Below are positions 8,062 to 17,800 of a stretch of 64,000 bases of DNA, one piece after another. The stretch lies in assembly GCA_019359285.1 (NCBI GenBank), contig JAHHHQ010000053.1, forward strand, positions 1 through 64,000, written 5' to 3'. Each line of letters begins with the position of its first letter. Position 1 is the first letter of the stretch. The DNA comes from Nodosilinea sp. WJT8-NPBG4. GTDB lineage: Bacteria > Cyanobacteriota > Cyanobacteriia > Phormidesmidales > Phormidesmidaceae. Both the position numbers and the translations under genes were made by a program. The notes beneath the pieces are model-generated. The model saw only the letters and a list, made by a program, of their open reading frames with translations, did not search any database and was not told the origin of the DNA.

Positions 8062-9030
8062 ATGAAAATCAGGGCACCTAAAAATCGAACTCTCGACCTC
8101 ACCTCTGAGGAGCGAGACATGTTCTTGCAGCGATTAATTAACTTGAATTGTGAATGCCCTCCGACCAGAATTCTCAACAAAATAATTTGTCAGAATTTGT
8201 TTGAGACGCTGCCCCACTTACCCAAAAACTTTGTGGATCTGTTGATTGTTGACCCGCCCTACAATCTCACCAAAGACTTCAATGGCAGCAAGTTTAAGCA
8301 GTGCGATCGCCCCACCTACGCCGTCTGGCTCGACAGCTGGATTTCCCAACTCAAACCTGTGCTTAAGCCTCACGCTTCCGCCTATTTTTGTGCGGACTGG
8401 GCCACCTCAACCGTCATGTATCCAGTGCTAGAAAAATACTTTACTGTCAGAAATAGAATCACCTGGGAGCGTGAGAAAGGACGCGGTGCCCAAGCTAACT
8501 GGAAAAACGCCAGTGAAGACATTTGGTTCTGCACCGTCTCCGAAACCTACACCTTTAATGTGGATGCCGTAAAGCTCAAACGCCAGGTGATGGCCCCCTA
8601 CAGAAATTTGGCTGGACAACCCAAAGATTGGGACGATACGGGTTCGAAAAACTATCGTCTTACCCATCCCTCTAACCTGTGGACCGACATTACCGTGCCC
8701 TTTTGGTCAATGACTGAAAACACCGATCATCCCACCCAAAAACCCGAGAAGCTGGTGGCCAAATTGCTGTTGGCGAGTTCCAATTCTGGTGATGTGGTAC
8801 TCGATCCCTTTCTCGGCAGCGGCACGACCGCTGTGGTCGCCAAAAAGCTAGGGCGACAGTATGTAGGCATTGAACAAGACCCCGACTACTGCTGCCTAGC
8901 CGAAAAACGTTTGGCCTTAGCCGATGTAGACCCCACCATCCAGGGATACGCCGATGGCGTCTTTTGGGAGCGCAACACCCTAGCGGCCCAGCGCAGTCGC
9001 CCCAAAAAGTCCATTTCTTCGGAAGCCTGA
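8062..9030 (+). CDS. Orphan DNA methyltransferase, beta class (N6-adenine or N4-cytosine)
   Basis: 322 aa SAM-dependent DNA methyltransferase. Catalytic motif IV DPPY is at 64-67 and the SAM-binding VVLDPFLGSGTTAV motif at about 245-258; this order (IV before I) defines the beta class. DPPY is usual for N6-adenine enzymes but also occurs in N4-cytosine ones. A late TQKPEKLVAKLL (motif X region) is also present. No restriction endonuclease is adjacent, so it is probably one of the solitary cyanobacterial methyltransferases. Target sequence cannot be read from the protein. It interrupts the NAD cluster and is AT-richer than nadD or nadE. Confidence 0.88.
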   Translation: MKIRAPKNRTLDLTSEERDMFLQRLINLNCECPPTRILNKIICQNLFETLPHLPKNFVDLLIVDPPYNLTKDFNGSKFKQCDRPTYAVWLDSWISQLKPVLKPHASAYFCADWATSTVMYPVLEKYFTVRNRITWEREKGRGAQANWKNASEDIWFCTVSETYTFNVDAVKLKRQVMAPYRNLAGQPKDWDDTGSKNYRLTHPSNLWTDITVPFWSMTENTDHPTQKPEKLVAKLLLASSNSGDVVLDPFLGSGTTAVVAKKLGRQYVGIEQDPDYCCLAEKRLALADVDPTIQGYADGVFWERNTLAAQRSRPKKSISSEA

Positions 9031-9135
9031 TTATTCATCCGCTGATTGCCGGTAGCTGAAGCCGAAGCTAATTGACAACCTGAAGACGATTACAGCCAAC
9101 GTTTTGGTCGAAATCCTTTTTATCTATTAACTCCT

Positions 9136-10932
9136 ATGAAATTTGCGATCGCCCAGCTCAACCCCACCATTGGCGACCTGGCCCACAATGCCCAGCAGGT
9201 GCTCGATGCTGCCCGCCAGGCCGATCGCCTGGGTGCCCAGGTGCTCATCACCACCGAGCTAGTGCTGTGCGGCTATCCACCCCGCGATCTGCTGCTTCAG
9301 CCCAGTTTTATTCAGGCTATGGCCCACCAGCTCGATGCCCTAGCCGCCGATCTGCCCCCTCACCTCGCCGTGCTGGTGGGCTATGCCGCCGCCAACCCCA
9401 AGGCCCGCTACCACGGCGAAAAGCCCCTCTTCAACAGCACCGCTCTGCTCCAGGGCGGCAAAGTGCAGCAGGTCTTTCATAAGCAGCTATTGCCCACCTA
9501 CGATGTCTTTGACGAACACCGCTACTTTGCCCCCGGCCAGGGGCCGAGCAGTTTCACTATTCCTCTGGGCGACTGGGGCCTGCGCGTTGGCGTCACCATC
9601 TGCGAAGACCTATGGAACGACGAGGAGTTTTGGGGCGGGCGCAGCTACCCCCGCAACCCGATCGCTGATTTAGCCGATGACAGCGTCGATGTGGTGATCA
9701 ACCTCTCCGCCTCGCCCTACTCGGTCAACAAAGCGCAGCTGCGGGCTTCCATGCTGGCCCACAGCGCCACTCGGTTTCGCTGCCCCATTCTCTACGCCAA
9801 CCAGGTGGGGGCCAACGACGACTTAATCTTCGATGGCACCAGCATGGCCTTTAACCGTCAGGGCGATCTGGTGGCCCGCCTGCCCTCCTACCAGGCCGGG
9901 CTGGCGGTAGTGGAATATGACCCCATTCAGCGCGACCTCTGCCCTGGCGACATTGCCCCCCTGCCCGCCGACGAAAACGAGGCGATCTGGTCGGCCCTAG
10001 TACTGGGGGTACGCGACTACACCCACAAGTGCGGCTTCTCTAAGGCGGTGATTGGTCTCAGCGGCGGCATTGACTCCGCGCTGGTGGCGGCGATCGCAGC
10101 GGCAGCACTAGGGCCGGCCAACGTGCTCGGCATTCTCATGCCCTCCCCCTACAGCTCAGACCACTCGGTGACCGACGCGCTGGCCCTGGCCCAAACCCTA
10201 GGCATTACTCACCAAACCTTGGCGATCGGCCCGCTGATGGCCGACTACGACCAGGTGCTCGATCCACTTTTCACAGGCACCAGCCCCGGCATCGCCGAAG
10301 AAAATATTCAGTCGCGCATTCGCGGCAATCTGCTGATGGCGGTTTCAAATAAGTTTGGTCATCTGCTGCTGTCAACCGGCAACAAGTCAGAAATGTCGGT
10401 GGGCTACTGCACCCTCTACGGCGACATGAACGGCGGCTTGGCGGTAATTGCCGATGTACCCAAAACGCGAGTTTACGCTCTCTGCCAGTGGCTCAATCGG
10501 CAGGTGGGCAACGGCCCTGGCTCTGTAGCCCCAGCGGCCCTGGGTGAACTGTCGGCGCGAGTTAGCCACCTCACTGACGCCCTGATTCCGCAAAACATTC
10601 TCGAAAAACCTCCCAGTGCCGAACTCAAGCCCGGTCAGGTCGATCAAGATTCGCTGCCGCCCTACGATGTGCTGGATGATATTCTCGATCGCCTGGTGCA
10701 GTGCCACGAGTCGGTAGCTGAGATGGTTGCTGCCGGCCACGATGCAGCGGTGGTAGATAAAGTATTGCGGCTGGTGTCGCGGGCCGAATTTAAGCGGCGA
10801 CAGACTCCACCTGTGCTGAAGGTGACCGATCGCGCCTTTGGCTTGGGCTGGCGCATGCCCATCGCCAACCGCTGGAAGAGCGAGGTGAAGCAATTGGTGA
10901 CGGAGCCTGCTGAGCAACTGTTAGAGGCTTGA
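9136..10932 (+). CDS. nadE: NAD+ synthase, glutamine-hydrolysing
   Basis: Final step of NAD synthesis: amidates deamido-NAD with glutamine-derived ammonia. 598 aa with two domains. The N-terminal nitrilase-fold glutaminase (about 1-270) has Glu in LITTELVLCGYPP, Lys in FHKQLLPTYDVFDE and catalytic Cys in VGVTICEDLWNDEEF. The C-terminal synthetase (about 285-580) has the PP-loop VIGLSGGIDSALVA and LLLSTGNKSEMSVGY. Normal length for the two-domain type. Belongs functionally with pncB, nadD and nrtR, though separated from them by the methyltransferase and a 105-bp gap. Confidence 0.95.
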   Translation: MKFAIAQLNPTIGDLAHNAQQVLDAARQADRLGAQVLITTELVLCGYPPRDLLLQPSFIQAMAHQLDALAADLPPHLAVLVGYAAANPKARYHGEKPLFNSTALLQGGKVQQVFHKQLLPTYDVFDEHRYFAPGQGPSSFTIPLGDWGLRVGVTICEDLWNDEEFWGGRSYPRNPIADLADDSVDVVINLSASPYSVNKAQLRASMLAHSATRFRCPILYANQVGANDDLIFDGTSMAFNRQGDLVARLPSYQAGLAVVEYDPIQRDLCPGDIAPLPADENEAIWSALVLGVRDYTHKCGFSKAVIGLSGGIDSALVAAIAAAALGPANVLGILMPSPYSSDHSVTDALALAQTLGITHQTLAIGPLMADYDQVLDPLFTGTSPGIAEENIQSRIRGNLLMAVSNKFGHLLLSTGNKSEMSVGYCTLYGDMNGGLAVIADVPKTRVYALCQWLNRQVGNGPGSVAPAALGELSARVSHLTDALIPQNILEKPPSAELKPGQVDQDSLPPYDVLDDILDRLVQCHESVAEMVAAGHDAAVVDKVLRLVSRAEFKRRQTPPVLKVTDRAFGLGWRMPIANRWKSEVKQLVTEPAEQLLEA

Positions 10933-10983
10933 TGGGGTTCGCGCAGACATGATTGCGGTCAGGGGGGCGATCGGCAAGCCAGT

Positions 10984-11796
10984 CTAGAACGACAGGCCTA
11001 GGGCCAAACAAGCGCTACCCTCAACGGCGCTGACATTGTAAGGCTGTGCCTCAATGGTGGTGGCGACCACCAGCATATCTTCGACAAAGGTCGTGCCGTC
11101 GATATTGCAACTGCCCTTCAGCACGAGCAGATAATTGCCGGTGTATTCATAGCTCTCCGAGGAAGTGCTTTGAATGAACTGAGAACTCATGCCGCCTTCT
11201 GGATCAAGAGGAATTTCATAGGTGGAGATGCCCGCTTGCACCTCTTCAAACGGATAAATTGTCTCAAAATCGGGTTCAGCGGTGTTGATATTGACGGGGG
11301 TGTAGGCCTCGATGAGGTCTGTGCTGGCAAAATCCGGTGGCGAAGCGTAGGCCAGAAGAAAGAAGCCGGTGCTATCTGAGACTTCGTGGCCGCTACCCGG
11401 CGGGTTGAAGTAGAGCGAGCCGGTCGGATACACCCCCTTGGCATCGGTTTGAGTGCCGGCGATCGCATAGACCGACTCGGTCATGGAGTGGTAGTGCAGC
11501 CCCACACTGCCGTCGGGAATGGTGTACCACAGAATGCTGATGTGCTCAGTGTCGGCGGCACCGGAGAGAATCAGCTTTTCTAGGTTTGGCCTGAAGGTGA
11601 AGAATTCATAGTTGCTGGGATTTGCCGTCAGATCATTCAGGTCAACCACGGTGGAGTTGCTGAGCCCTGAATCAGTGTTGGTGGCGATCGCGGCTTCCGG
11701 CATATCTGCCGCCTCGGCATCTGTAGCAACGATGCTAACCCCCGCCAATGCGACCAGCCCTAAGGCCGTCAACGCTGTAGATTGAATAGATCCCAT
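10984..11796 (-). CDS. Secreted cupin-domain protein
   Basis: 270 aa from the ATG at 11796, where a clean signal peptide begins (MGSIQSTALTALGLVALAGVSIVATDAEA). The ORF track start at 11919 adds 41 residues that would bury it. Two cupin-like halves: SVGLHYHSMTESVYAIAGT with LYFNPPGSGHEVSDSTGFFLLAYASPP, and a second in the C-terminal third (YLLVLKGSCNIDGTTFVEDM). Metal-binding His/Glu are visible only in the first half. Probably periplasmic; substrate unknown. Confidence 0.7.
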   Translation of the reverse strand: MGSIQSTALTALGLVALAGVSIVATDAEAADMPEAAIATNTDSGLSNSTVVDLNDLTANPSNYEFFTFRPNLEKLILSGAADTEHISILWYTIPDGSVGLHYHSMTESVYAIAGTQTDAKGVYPTGSLYFNPPGSGHEVSDSTGFFLLAYASPPDFASTDLIEAYTPVNINTAEPDFETIYPFEEVQAGISTYEIPLDPEGGMSSQFIQSTSSESYEYTGNYLLVLKGSCNIDGTTFVEDMLVVATTIEAQPYNVSAVEGSACLALGLSF

Positions 11797-11978
11797 AGCC
11801 GCCGACTCCCGCTTCAAAGCTTGTGGAAGGCTGCACCATATCACAGCAGGAATCAGCAGATCTGTCACTTTCTGCTCAATATTGCGCTTTATCTCCAGAA
11901 AGAAGCTTAAAAGCGTCAACCCACGCCATCTTCATAATCTCTATGACTAAGAATCTTGCACTCATAAAAACTATTTCT

Positions 11979-12689
11979 TTAAGTTGGTCTCCTTACTACT
12001 GCTACAAAAGATGCACCTAAGGGAGATATTAGATATCGTGTATAAGATTTCCTGTCACCAATAATAATTTCTTCTGGCTCAATATTAATTTCAAGTTTTG
12101 AGCAAAGATTCAAACGCTCCAAGTTACCTAGGCTTATTTCTATTAGCTCCAGATTGACGCTTAGGCTTTCCGCCAACATTCCTGCAGAATGGCCTGGGAA
12201 TCCCGCCCCAAAGGCAATCGCCTTCAATTCCTTTAACCGCTGACGCTCTCTTTCTTCTTCTTGATAAGATTTGTATATTACTTCCAGCAATTTAGCATCT
12301 AGAGGACTTAACTCAGACAAAATTCTTGGATAGCTAGGATGAATATAGTTTCCTATAGCAGCAGAAGTAAGAAGGTTGACCCATTTGTCTTGCAAATAGT
12401 CATCATCTTCTAATGTTGAATACTCCATGATAGGAAAAAGAATCTTGGGCTTTATGGCCTGAGGAATTGCGTCTAATTCCGCTATCTGTTTTTGGCTCTT
12501 CTCTGCATATTTTATTAGCCGTTCCTGCCGGGCGATCCTAATTGGATCCGCAATATATTGCCCAATTTCTTCGGTAGCAGGCCCCAGCAATGGCCCAAAT
12601 ATTGAGGCTAAAAACCCTCTTAGCTCTTTTGTTATCGCTAACGTGTTTTCAGCAGTTTTTCCTAAGCCGACAATGTCATTTATATCCAT
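11979..12689 (-). CDS. Abi-alpha (DUF4393) family protein
   Basis: 236 aa. The segment KPKILFPIMEYSTLEDDDYL followed by LQDKWVNLLTSAAIGNYIHP and SYPRILSELSPLDAKLLEVI matches the core of the Abi-alpha/DUF4393 family, annotated in Pfam as linked to abortive infection. N-terminal region contains the LGPATEEIGQYIADPIR segment usual for the family. No catalytic motif is visible and the mechanism of the family is not established. The gene is clearly AT-richer than its neighbours and stands alone between a cupin gene and an ABC exporter, consistent with transfer. Defence role is inference. Confidence 0.75.
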   Translation of the reverse strand: MDINDIVGLGKTAENTLAITKELRGFLASIFGPLLGPATEEIGQYIADPIRIARQERLIKYAEKSQKQIAELDAIPQAIKPKILFPIMEYSTLEDDDYLQDKWVNLLTSAAIGNYIHPSYPRILSELSPLDAKLLEVIYKSYQEEERERQRLKELKAIAFGAGFPGHSAGMLAESLSVNLELIEISLGNLERLNLCSKLEINIEPEEIIIGDRKSYTRYLISPLGASFVAVVRRPT

Positions 12690-12713
12690 AAGATATTTAA
12701 TTTTAGTAACGTA

Positions 12714-13493
12714 TCAACTAAACAACCTAGGATAAATCCGCAGAGCCGCTAGCCTTGCCATCACCACCATCCACCCGATTAGCCAGAGCAGCAGCAGGGG
12801 CCACCAGGGGGGCAGACCCAGGGGCCAGCGCAGCAGATCGACTAGGGAGGCTAGGGGCAAAAGCGAGGCAAACTTGGCCAGCAGCGGCGGCAGCGTGTCG
12901 CGCGGAAAGTAGGTGCCGCAGAGGGTAAACATGGGAATGATCACCAGAAAAATCGGCACATTCACCTGGTCAACCTTATTCACGGCCCCGGCTACTAGCA
13001 GGCCAAAGGCACCAAATAGCAGGCTGCCCAGGACAATCAGCGGTAGCGACAGCACCAGGCTAGAGAGGTCATAGAGATTGGCCAGCACCGCAACTAGCCC
13101 GGTGATGGTGCCGGCAATGGTGCCCTTAGTGGCTGCCCAAACCCAGTCGCCCAAAAACACATCGGTATAGCTCAGTGGGGCCGTCAGCAGGGCCTGCCAG
13201 GTCTTTTGAAAGTTGAGCCGAATGAAACTGCTATAGGCTCCTTCAAAAAAGGACTGAAACAGCACCCCGATCGCAATCATGCCCGGGGCCAAAAATCGTG
13301 CGTAGGGAATCATTTGCCCTAAATAGTCCACCTCGCCAATCAGGGGAGAAAGACCGTAGCCAAAGGCCAGCAGATATACGATTGGCTCCGAGACGGGCGG
13401 CAGGCAGTTTACCAACCAGGTGCTGCGATACACCTGAAAGTGTCGCCACCAGACCGAATACACCCCCCACGGGGTAGCAGTAATCAGTTTCAT
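12714..13493 (-). CDS. ABC-2 type exporter permease
   Basis: About 259 aa, six predicted membrane segments, ABC-2 membrane domain similar to DrrB/NodJ permeases. The ATG at 13493 overlaps the ATPase stop as ATGA, and MKLITATPWGVYSVWWRHFQVY is a normal N-terminus; the ORF track start at 13589 adds a Pro/Arg-rich stretch lying inside the ATPase gene. Works with the ATPase just upstream. Substrate cannot be told. Confidence 0.85.
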   Translation of the reverse strand: MKLITATPWGVYSVWWRHFQVYRSTWLVNCLPPVSEPIVYLLAFGYGLSPLIGEVDYLGQMIPYARFLAPGMIAIGVLFQSFFEGAYSSFIRLNFQKTWQALLTAPLSYTDVFLGDWVWAATKGTIAGTITGLVAVLANLYDLSSLVLSLPLIVLGSLLFGAFGLLVAGAVNKVDQVNVPIFLVIIPMFTLCGTYFPRDTLPPLLAKFASLLPLASLVDLLRWPLGLPPWWPLLLLWLIGWMVVMARLAALRIYPRLFS

Positions 13494-14410
13494 TCCAGCA
13501 CGCTCCCGGTGAGTCGCAAAAACACGTCTTCTAAATTGGCGGGCCGCCGCAGGAGGCGGTTGGGGTGGTGGGCAGCGATCGCATCCCACACCACCTCAGG
13601 GTCGCTATCGGGCAGCGATATCAAGTGCCCACTGCCAAAGGCTCGATACCAGGTCTCGTAGCGGGCCGCTAGATCCTGGAGAATTTGGGTCTCAACCCCT
13701 TCGATCTCAGCCACCTCGCGGCCAATCACCCGCGCCACTAGATCGGTGGGAGTGCCCTCGTCAATTACTTTGCCCTGCTGAAGCAGAAGGAGGCGATCGC
13801 ATAGCCTTTGGGCCTCATCCATATAGTGGGTGGTCAGCAAAATGCCGCAGCCGCTGGCCTTGAGGTGCTGCACCAGCCGCCAAAAATCTTGACGTGCGTC
13901 GGGGTCGAGGCCGGTGGTGGGCTCATCTAAAAACACAATTTTGGGCTGATTCAACAGGGCGCGGGCCAGCACCAGCTTCCGCTTCATGCCGCCCGACAGC
14001 TCATCTACCTGGGCCTCGGCTCGGTGCTCCAGATTGACCAGAGCCAGCAGCTCCCCCGCCCGCTGCCGCGCCGCCGCGCCGGTAATGCGGTAGTGGTGGG
14101 CAAAGTGGGTGAGGTTTTTAAACACCGTAAAGTCGGGGTCGAGGTTGTCTTCCTGGGTGACAATGCCCATCTGGGCGCGGGCCAGCTGCCCCTGCCCCGG
14201 CAGTTGCCAGGGGCCAAACTGCACAAACCCCTTAGTGGGAATGACGGTGCCAAACAGCATGCCCACCGTGGTGGTTTTGCCTGCCCCGTTAGGCCCCAGC
14301 AGACCGACAATCTCACCCGGCGCCAGGGAAAAGCTAATGCCCTGCACCACCGCCTCGTCGCCGTAGGTTTTCCAGAGGTCGTAGGCCTTTAAGTTCAGCG
14401 CATCCGACAC
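13490..14410 (-). CDS. ABC exporter ATP-binding protein (DrrA/CcmA-like)
   Basis: 306 aa. Walker A GPNGAGKTTT at 39-48, signature LSGGMKRKL, Walker B IVFLDEPTTGLDP, H-loop LLTTHYMDEAQRL; a C-terminal extension of about 80 residues as in DrrA-type ATPases. Energises the ABC-2 permease encoded downstream with a 4-bp ATGA overlap, so the two are translationally coupled. Confidence 0.9.
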   Translation of the reverse strand: MSDALNLKAYDLWKTYGDEAVVQGISFSLAPGEIVGLLGPNGAGKTTTVGMLFGTVIPTKGFVQFGPWQLPGQGQLARAQMGIVTQEDNLDPDFTVFKNLTHFAHHYRITGAAARQRAGELLALVNLEHRAEAQVDELSGGMKRKLVLARALLNQPKIVFLDEPTTGLDPDARQDFWRLVQHLKASGCGILLTTHYMDEAQRLCDRLLLLQQGKVIDEGTPTDLVARVIGREVAEIEGVETQILQDLAARYETWYRAFGSGHLISLPDSDPEVVWDAIAAHHPNRLLRRPANLEDVFLRLTGSVLE

Positions 14411-14810
14411 GGTTTGCTCCTAAAAAATGTCTCTAAACGTTTTGCAATAGCCGGTGTACCCGCAACTTCGCCTGAAGTTACGGCGATGGGCAAGGTTGCC
14501 CTACGCGAAGCCGAAGTGATGCTGGGCAGCGCCCAACCAACGGACTGAAAGATATACAGGAACCCCCTACCCATCCACCCCCCACCCATCGACTCCCCAC
14601 CTCCCCCAGGCACTCTAGCAAAATCCCTCCCAAACCATCCTGATTCACCCGGCTGGCCCAGAAATATGAATTGGTAGATGCACCCTGATCATTCCCTGGC
14701 CCTTGGGCTGGGGAATTTTTTTGCCAAATTCCCTAGACGCGGCGGCTGCGAAGTTCTGAAAAATTCAGGTTAGACTGAGGCCAGAATTGGGGCATCGCGG
14801 CGGTTTGCCA
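14411..14810. other. Divergent intergenic region, 400 bp
   Basis: Between the ABC exporter (minus) and the STAND-WD40 gene (plus). It contains a pyrimidine-rich block at about 14562-14612 (CCCTACCCATCCACCCCCC...) of the same family as others in the window, and presumably both promoters, which I could not define. No gene seen. Confidence 0.5.
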
Positions 14811-17800
14811 ATGGATTTCGAGAAAATTGCTGTACACATCAACCAAGTTGCTGTGGAGCGCAAGGGGCGACCGCTGAAAGATGTCGAGCGTCTGGTGCTG
14901 AAGGGATCTTGGGAAAATAAGACCTATGCGGCGATGGCCACCCCCACTGCCGGCTACACCGAAGACTATCTTAAAAAAGACGTCGGTCCTAAGCTCTGGC
15001 AGCTGCTTACCGAGCTGGTGGATACCGATCTCCAGGGCGTTCGGGTTACGAAGCGCAATATTCAGAACGTGCTACACACCTGGATGGTGCAGGGAGAAGT
15101 GGCAGCTGAACCGGCCCCGCCCCTGCCGGATGTTGAGGCAGAGCCGCGATCGCCCCTACCCGCGCCTACCCTCGTGGTGCGCGAGTTTCCCCGCCTTGAC
15201 CTAGACGACTGCGCGGGCCGTCAGGCCGATCTGGCGACCCTGACCGAATGGATTTTGGCGGAACGCTGCCGCACGGTGGTGCTGTGGGGACTGCCAGGGG
15301 TGGGGAAGACGACGGTGGCGGCAGCGATCGCCGCCACCGTTGCCCCCCAAGTCGACCAGTGTGGCTACCTGGCTCTAACCGCCGAGGTCACCGAGCAGGA
15401 TGTGCTGGGGGCGATCGCCCAATGGCTCGACCCACAGGCGGCGATCGCCCCCCCGGCTCAGGTAGACTGGGTGCTCGATCAGCTGGCCCAGCGCCGCGTC
15501 CTGCTAATTGTCGATGGTCTAGAGCAGCTCTTTGAGGCTCAGCAGCCTGCAGGCAGCTACCGAGCCAATACCGAGGCCCTCCAGCACTTTTTTCACCGGG
15601 GAGCCGAGCACCATCACCAGAGCTGTCTAGTCTGGGTTAGCCGCGAAAAGCCAGCCGATTTTTCTCAGGTGCAGGGGCCGCGGGTGCGAGACTATGTCCT
15701 CGGCGATCTGGCCGCCGATGCGGCTCGGTCTTTACTCCAGGCTCCGGCTGCCCCTAGCACCCCTGACGACTGGGGAGCGCTGATCGATCGCTACGGCAGC
15801 CATCCTCTGGTGCTGCGGGGGCTAGGAGCGACGCTGCGAGAGGTTTACCAGGGCCAGCCCCGGATGTTGCTCCAGGCGGCTAAGACGGTCGTGCCTGTCG
15901 TCGTACACCGCACCTTTACCCAATCCCTACAGCAACTGCCGGCTGAGGAATGGGCCCTGCTGTACTGGCTAGCCCTGGCCCAGGAGCCAGTCACCCTCGA
16001 CGACCTCAACGGGGCTATGCAGCCACCCCTGACCGATATGGTGGTGCAGTCAGCCCTGGGGCGTGGTTGGGTTCAGGCTCAAGCCACCGAGAGGCGTGGG
16101 TTAGTGTTGAGCCTAGGCCCCTCGGTGCAGGCCTTGGTCCTAGAACGATTGCAGGGCGTGCTGGCCGCTGAGCTAGAGGCCGAAACCTTCGACTGGCTCC
16201 AGCGGCTGCCCCTCGTCACCATGACCGCCCGGGAGGTCGTTCAAGAACGTCAGCGGGCGGCTATGCTCAGTCCTTTAGCAGAAGAGTTACGGCAACAGTG
16301 TGCTACCGATGGGGCCTTGGCCGCCAAGGGCGATCGCCTGCTCAAGGCCCTACAGCCACTCGTGGGTCAGCCGGGCTACGGGGCCGGCAACGTCATTCAT
16401 CTCTGCCAGCATCTGGGCCTGGGCATTAGCGGTGCCGATTTTTCTCATCTGGCAATTTGGCAAGGCGATCTGCGACGGGTGAGTCTGCAGGGAGCCAGCT
16501 TTAGCCAAGCCCAATTCAGCGACACCACCTTTGCCACCGCCCTCGGGCGCGATCCGGTGGCCGCCTTTAGCCCCGTTGGTCCTAAAGATAGGCAAAGCCA
16601 GCGCGGATCGGCTTTAGAGGAGGGATGGCATCTAGCCATCGGCGATCACGATGGTCGGCTGCTGCTGTGGGATTTGCAGCGGGGCAAGCTGGTCTGGATG
16701 TTTGACGAGGGTCAGAGCATTCGATCGCTGGCCTTTAGCCCCCAGGGCGATCTGCTGGCCGTGGGCACCGAGAGCGGGCAAATCTGGCTGTGGTCAGTAG
16801 GATCCACCTACCAGGCCGATATTTTGGACGATCATCAGGCCCCAGTGCGAGCCCTGACCTTTAGCCCCGACGGCAGCCAGTTGGCCTCCGGCGATGACAG
16901 CGGTCGGCTGTGCCTGTGGGAAGTCGCTTCGGGCTTTCGACAGGGCTGTCTAGATGTCCACACTGGGGCAATTCACAGTCTGGCCTACAGTGCTTTGGGC
17001 GGCCACCTGGTGAGCGGTGGCGACGACCAGCGTGCCTGTCTGTGGAATGTGGGCGATCGCACCCTGCTGAAAGACCTCCAGGCGCGATCGACGGCGGCGA
17101 TTCGCACCGTGGGGTTTTTGCCCGACCCCAACGACCCCGACTGCCCGCCGATTCCCTTCGCAGCGGGCTGTGACGACCACTGCCTGACCATTTGGAATTT
17201 GGCTACCGGACTGCCCTGCTGGATTTTGCCCATCGACGTACAGGCTCTGCCCGCCCTTGCCATCAGCCCTGACGGACGTTACCTAGTGTCTAGCGGCGAA
17301 GACTTCACCGTCACGGTGTGGGATATTCCCAACCGTCGCCTCTGCTATGCTCTGCCGTCATTGAGAGCGCCGGTGTGGACCCTAGCCTTTAGCACCGACA
17401 GCCGCTATTTTGTCACCGGCAGCAACTACACCATCAAACTCTGGAGCGTCAAACGAGGCCAGTGCTGGCGCAGCTTTCTCAGCCAAGCACATCCGGTGCG
17501 CTGCCTGGCCTTTAGTGCTAGCGCTGACAGCGGCACCATTCTCACGGGCCACGACGATACCCACCTGCGGCTGTGGCAGGTCAACGCCCACAGTCCCTAC
17601 GCCATCGGCCCTCGTGCCCTAGCAGGCCACAGCGGCTCGGTGCGCACCGTCGCCCTTAGTGCCGATGGTCAGTGGTTGGCTAGCAGCGCCGACGATCAAA
17701 CCCTACGGCTCTGGTCTACCGCGACCGGCCAGAGCCAGTGGGTGGTTGCCAAGCCCACCCCGGCCACCCTGCTGCGCTTTAGCCCCGACGGCCAGTGGTT

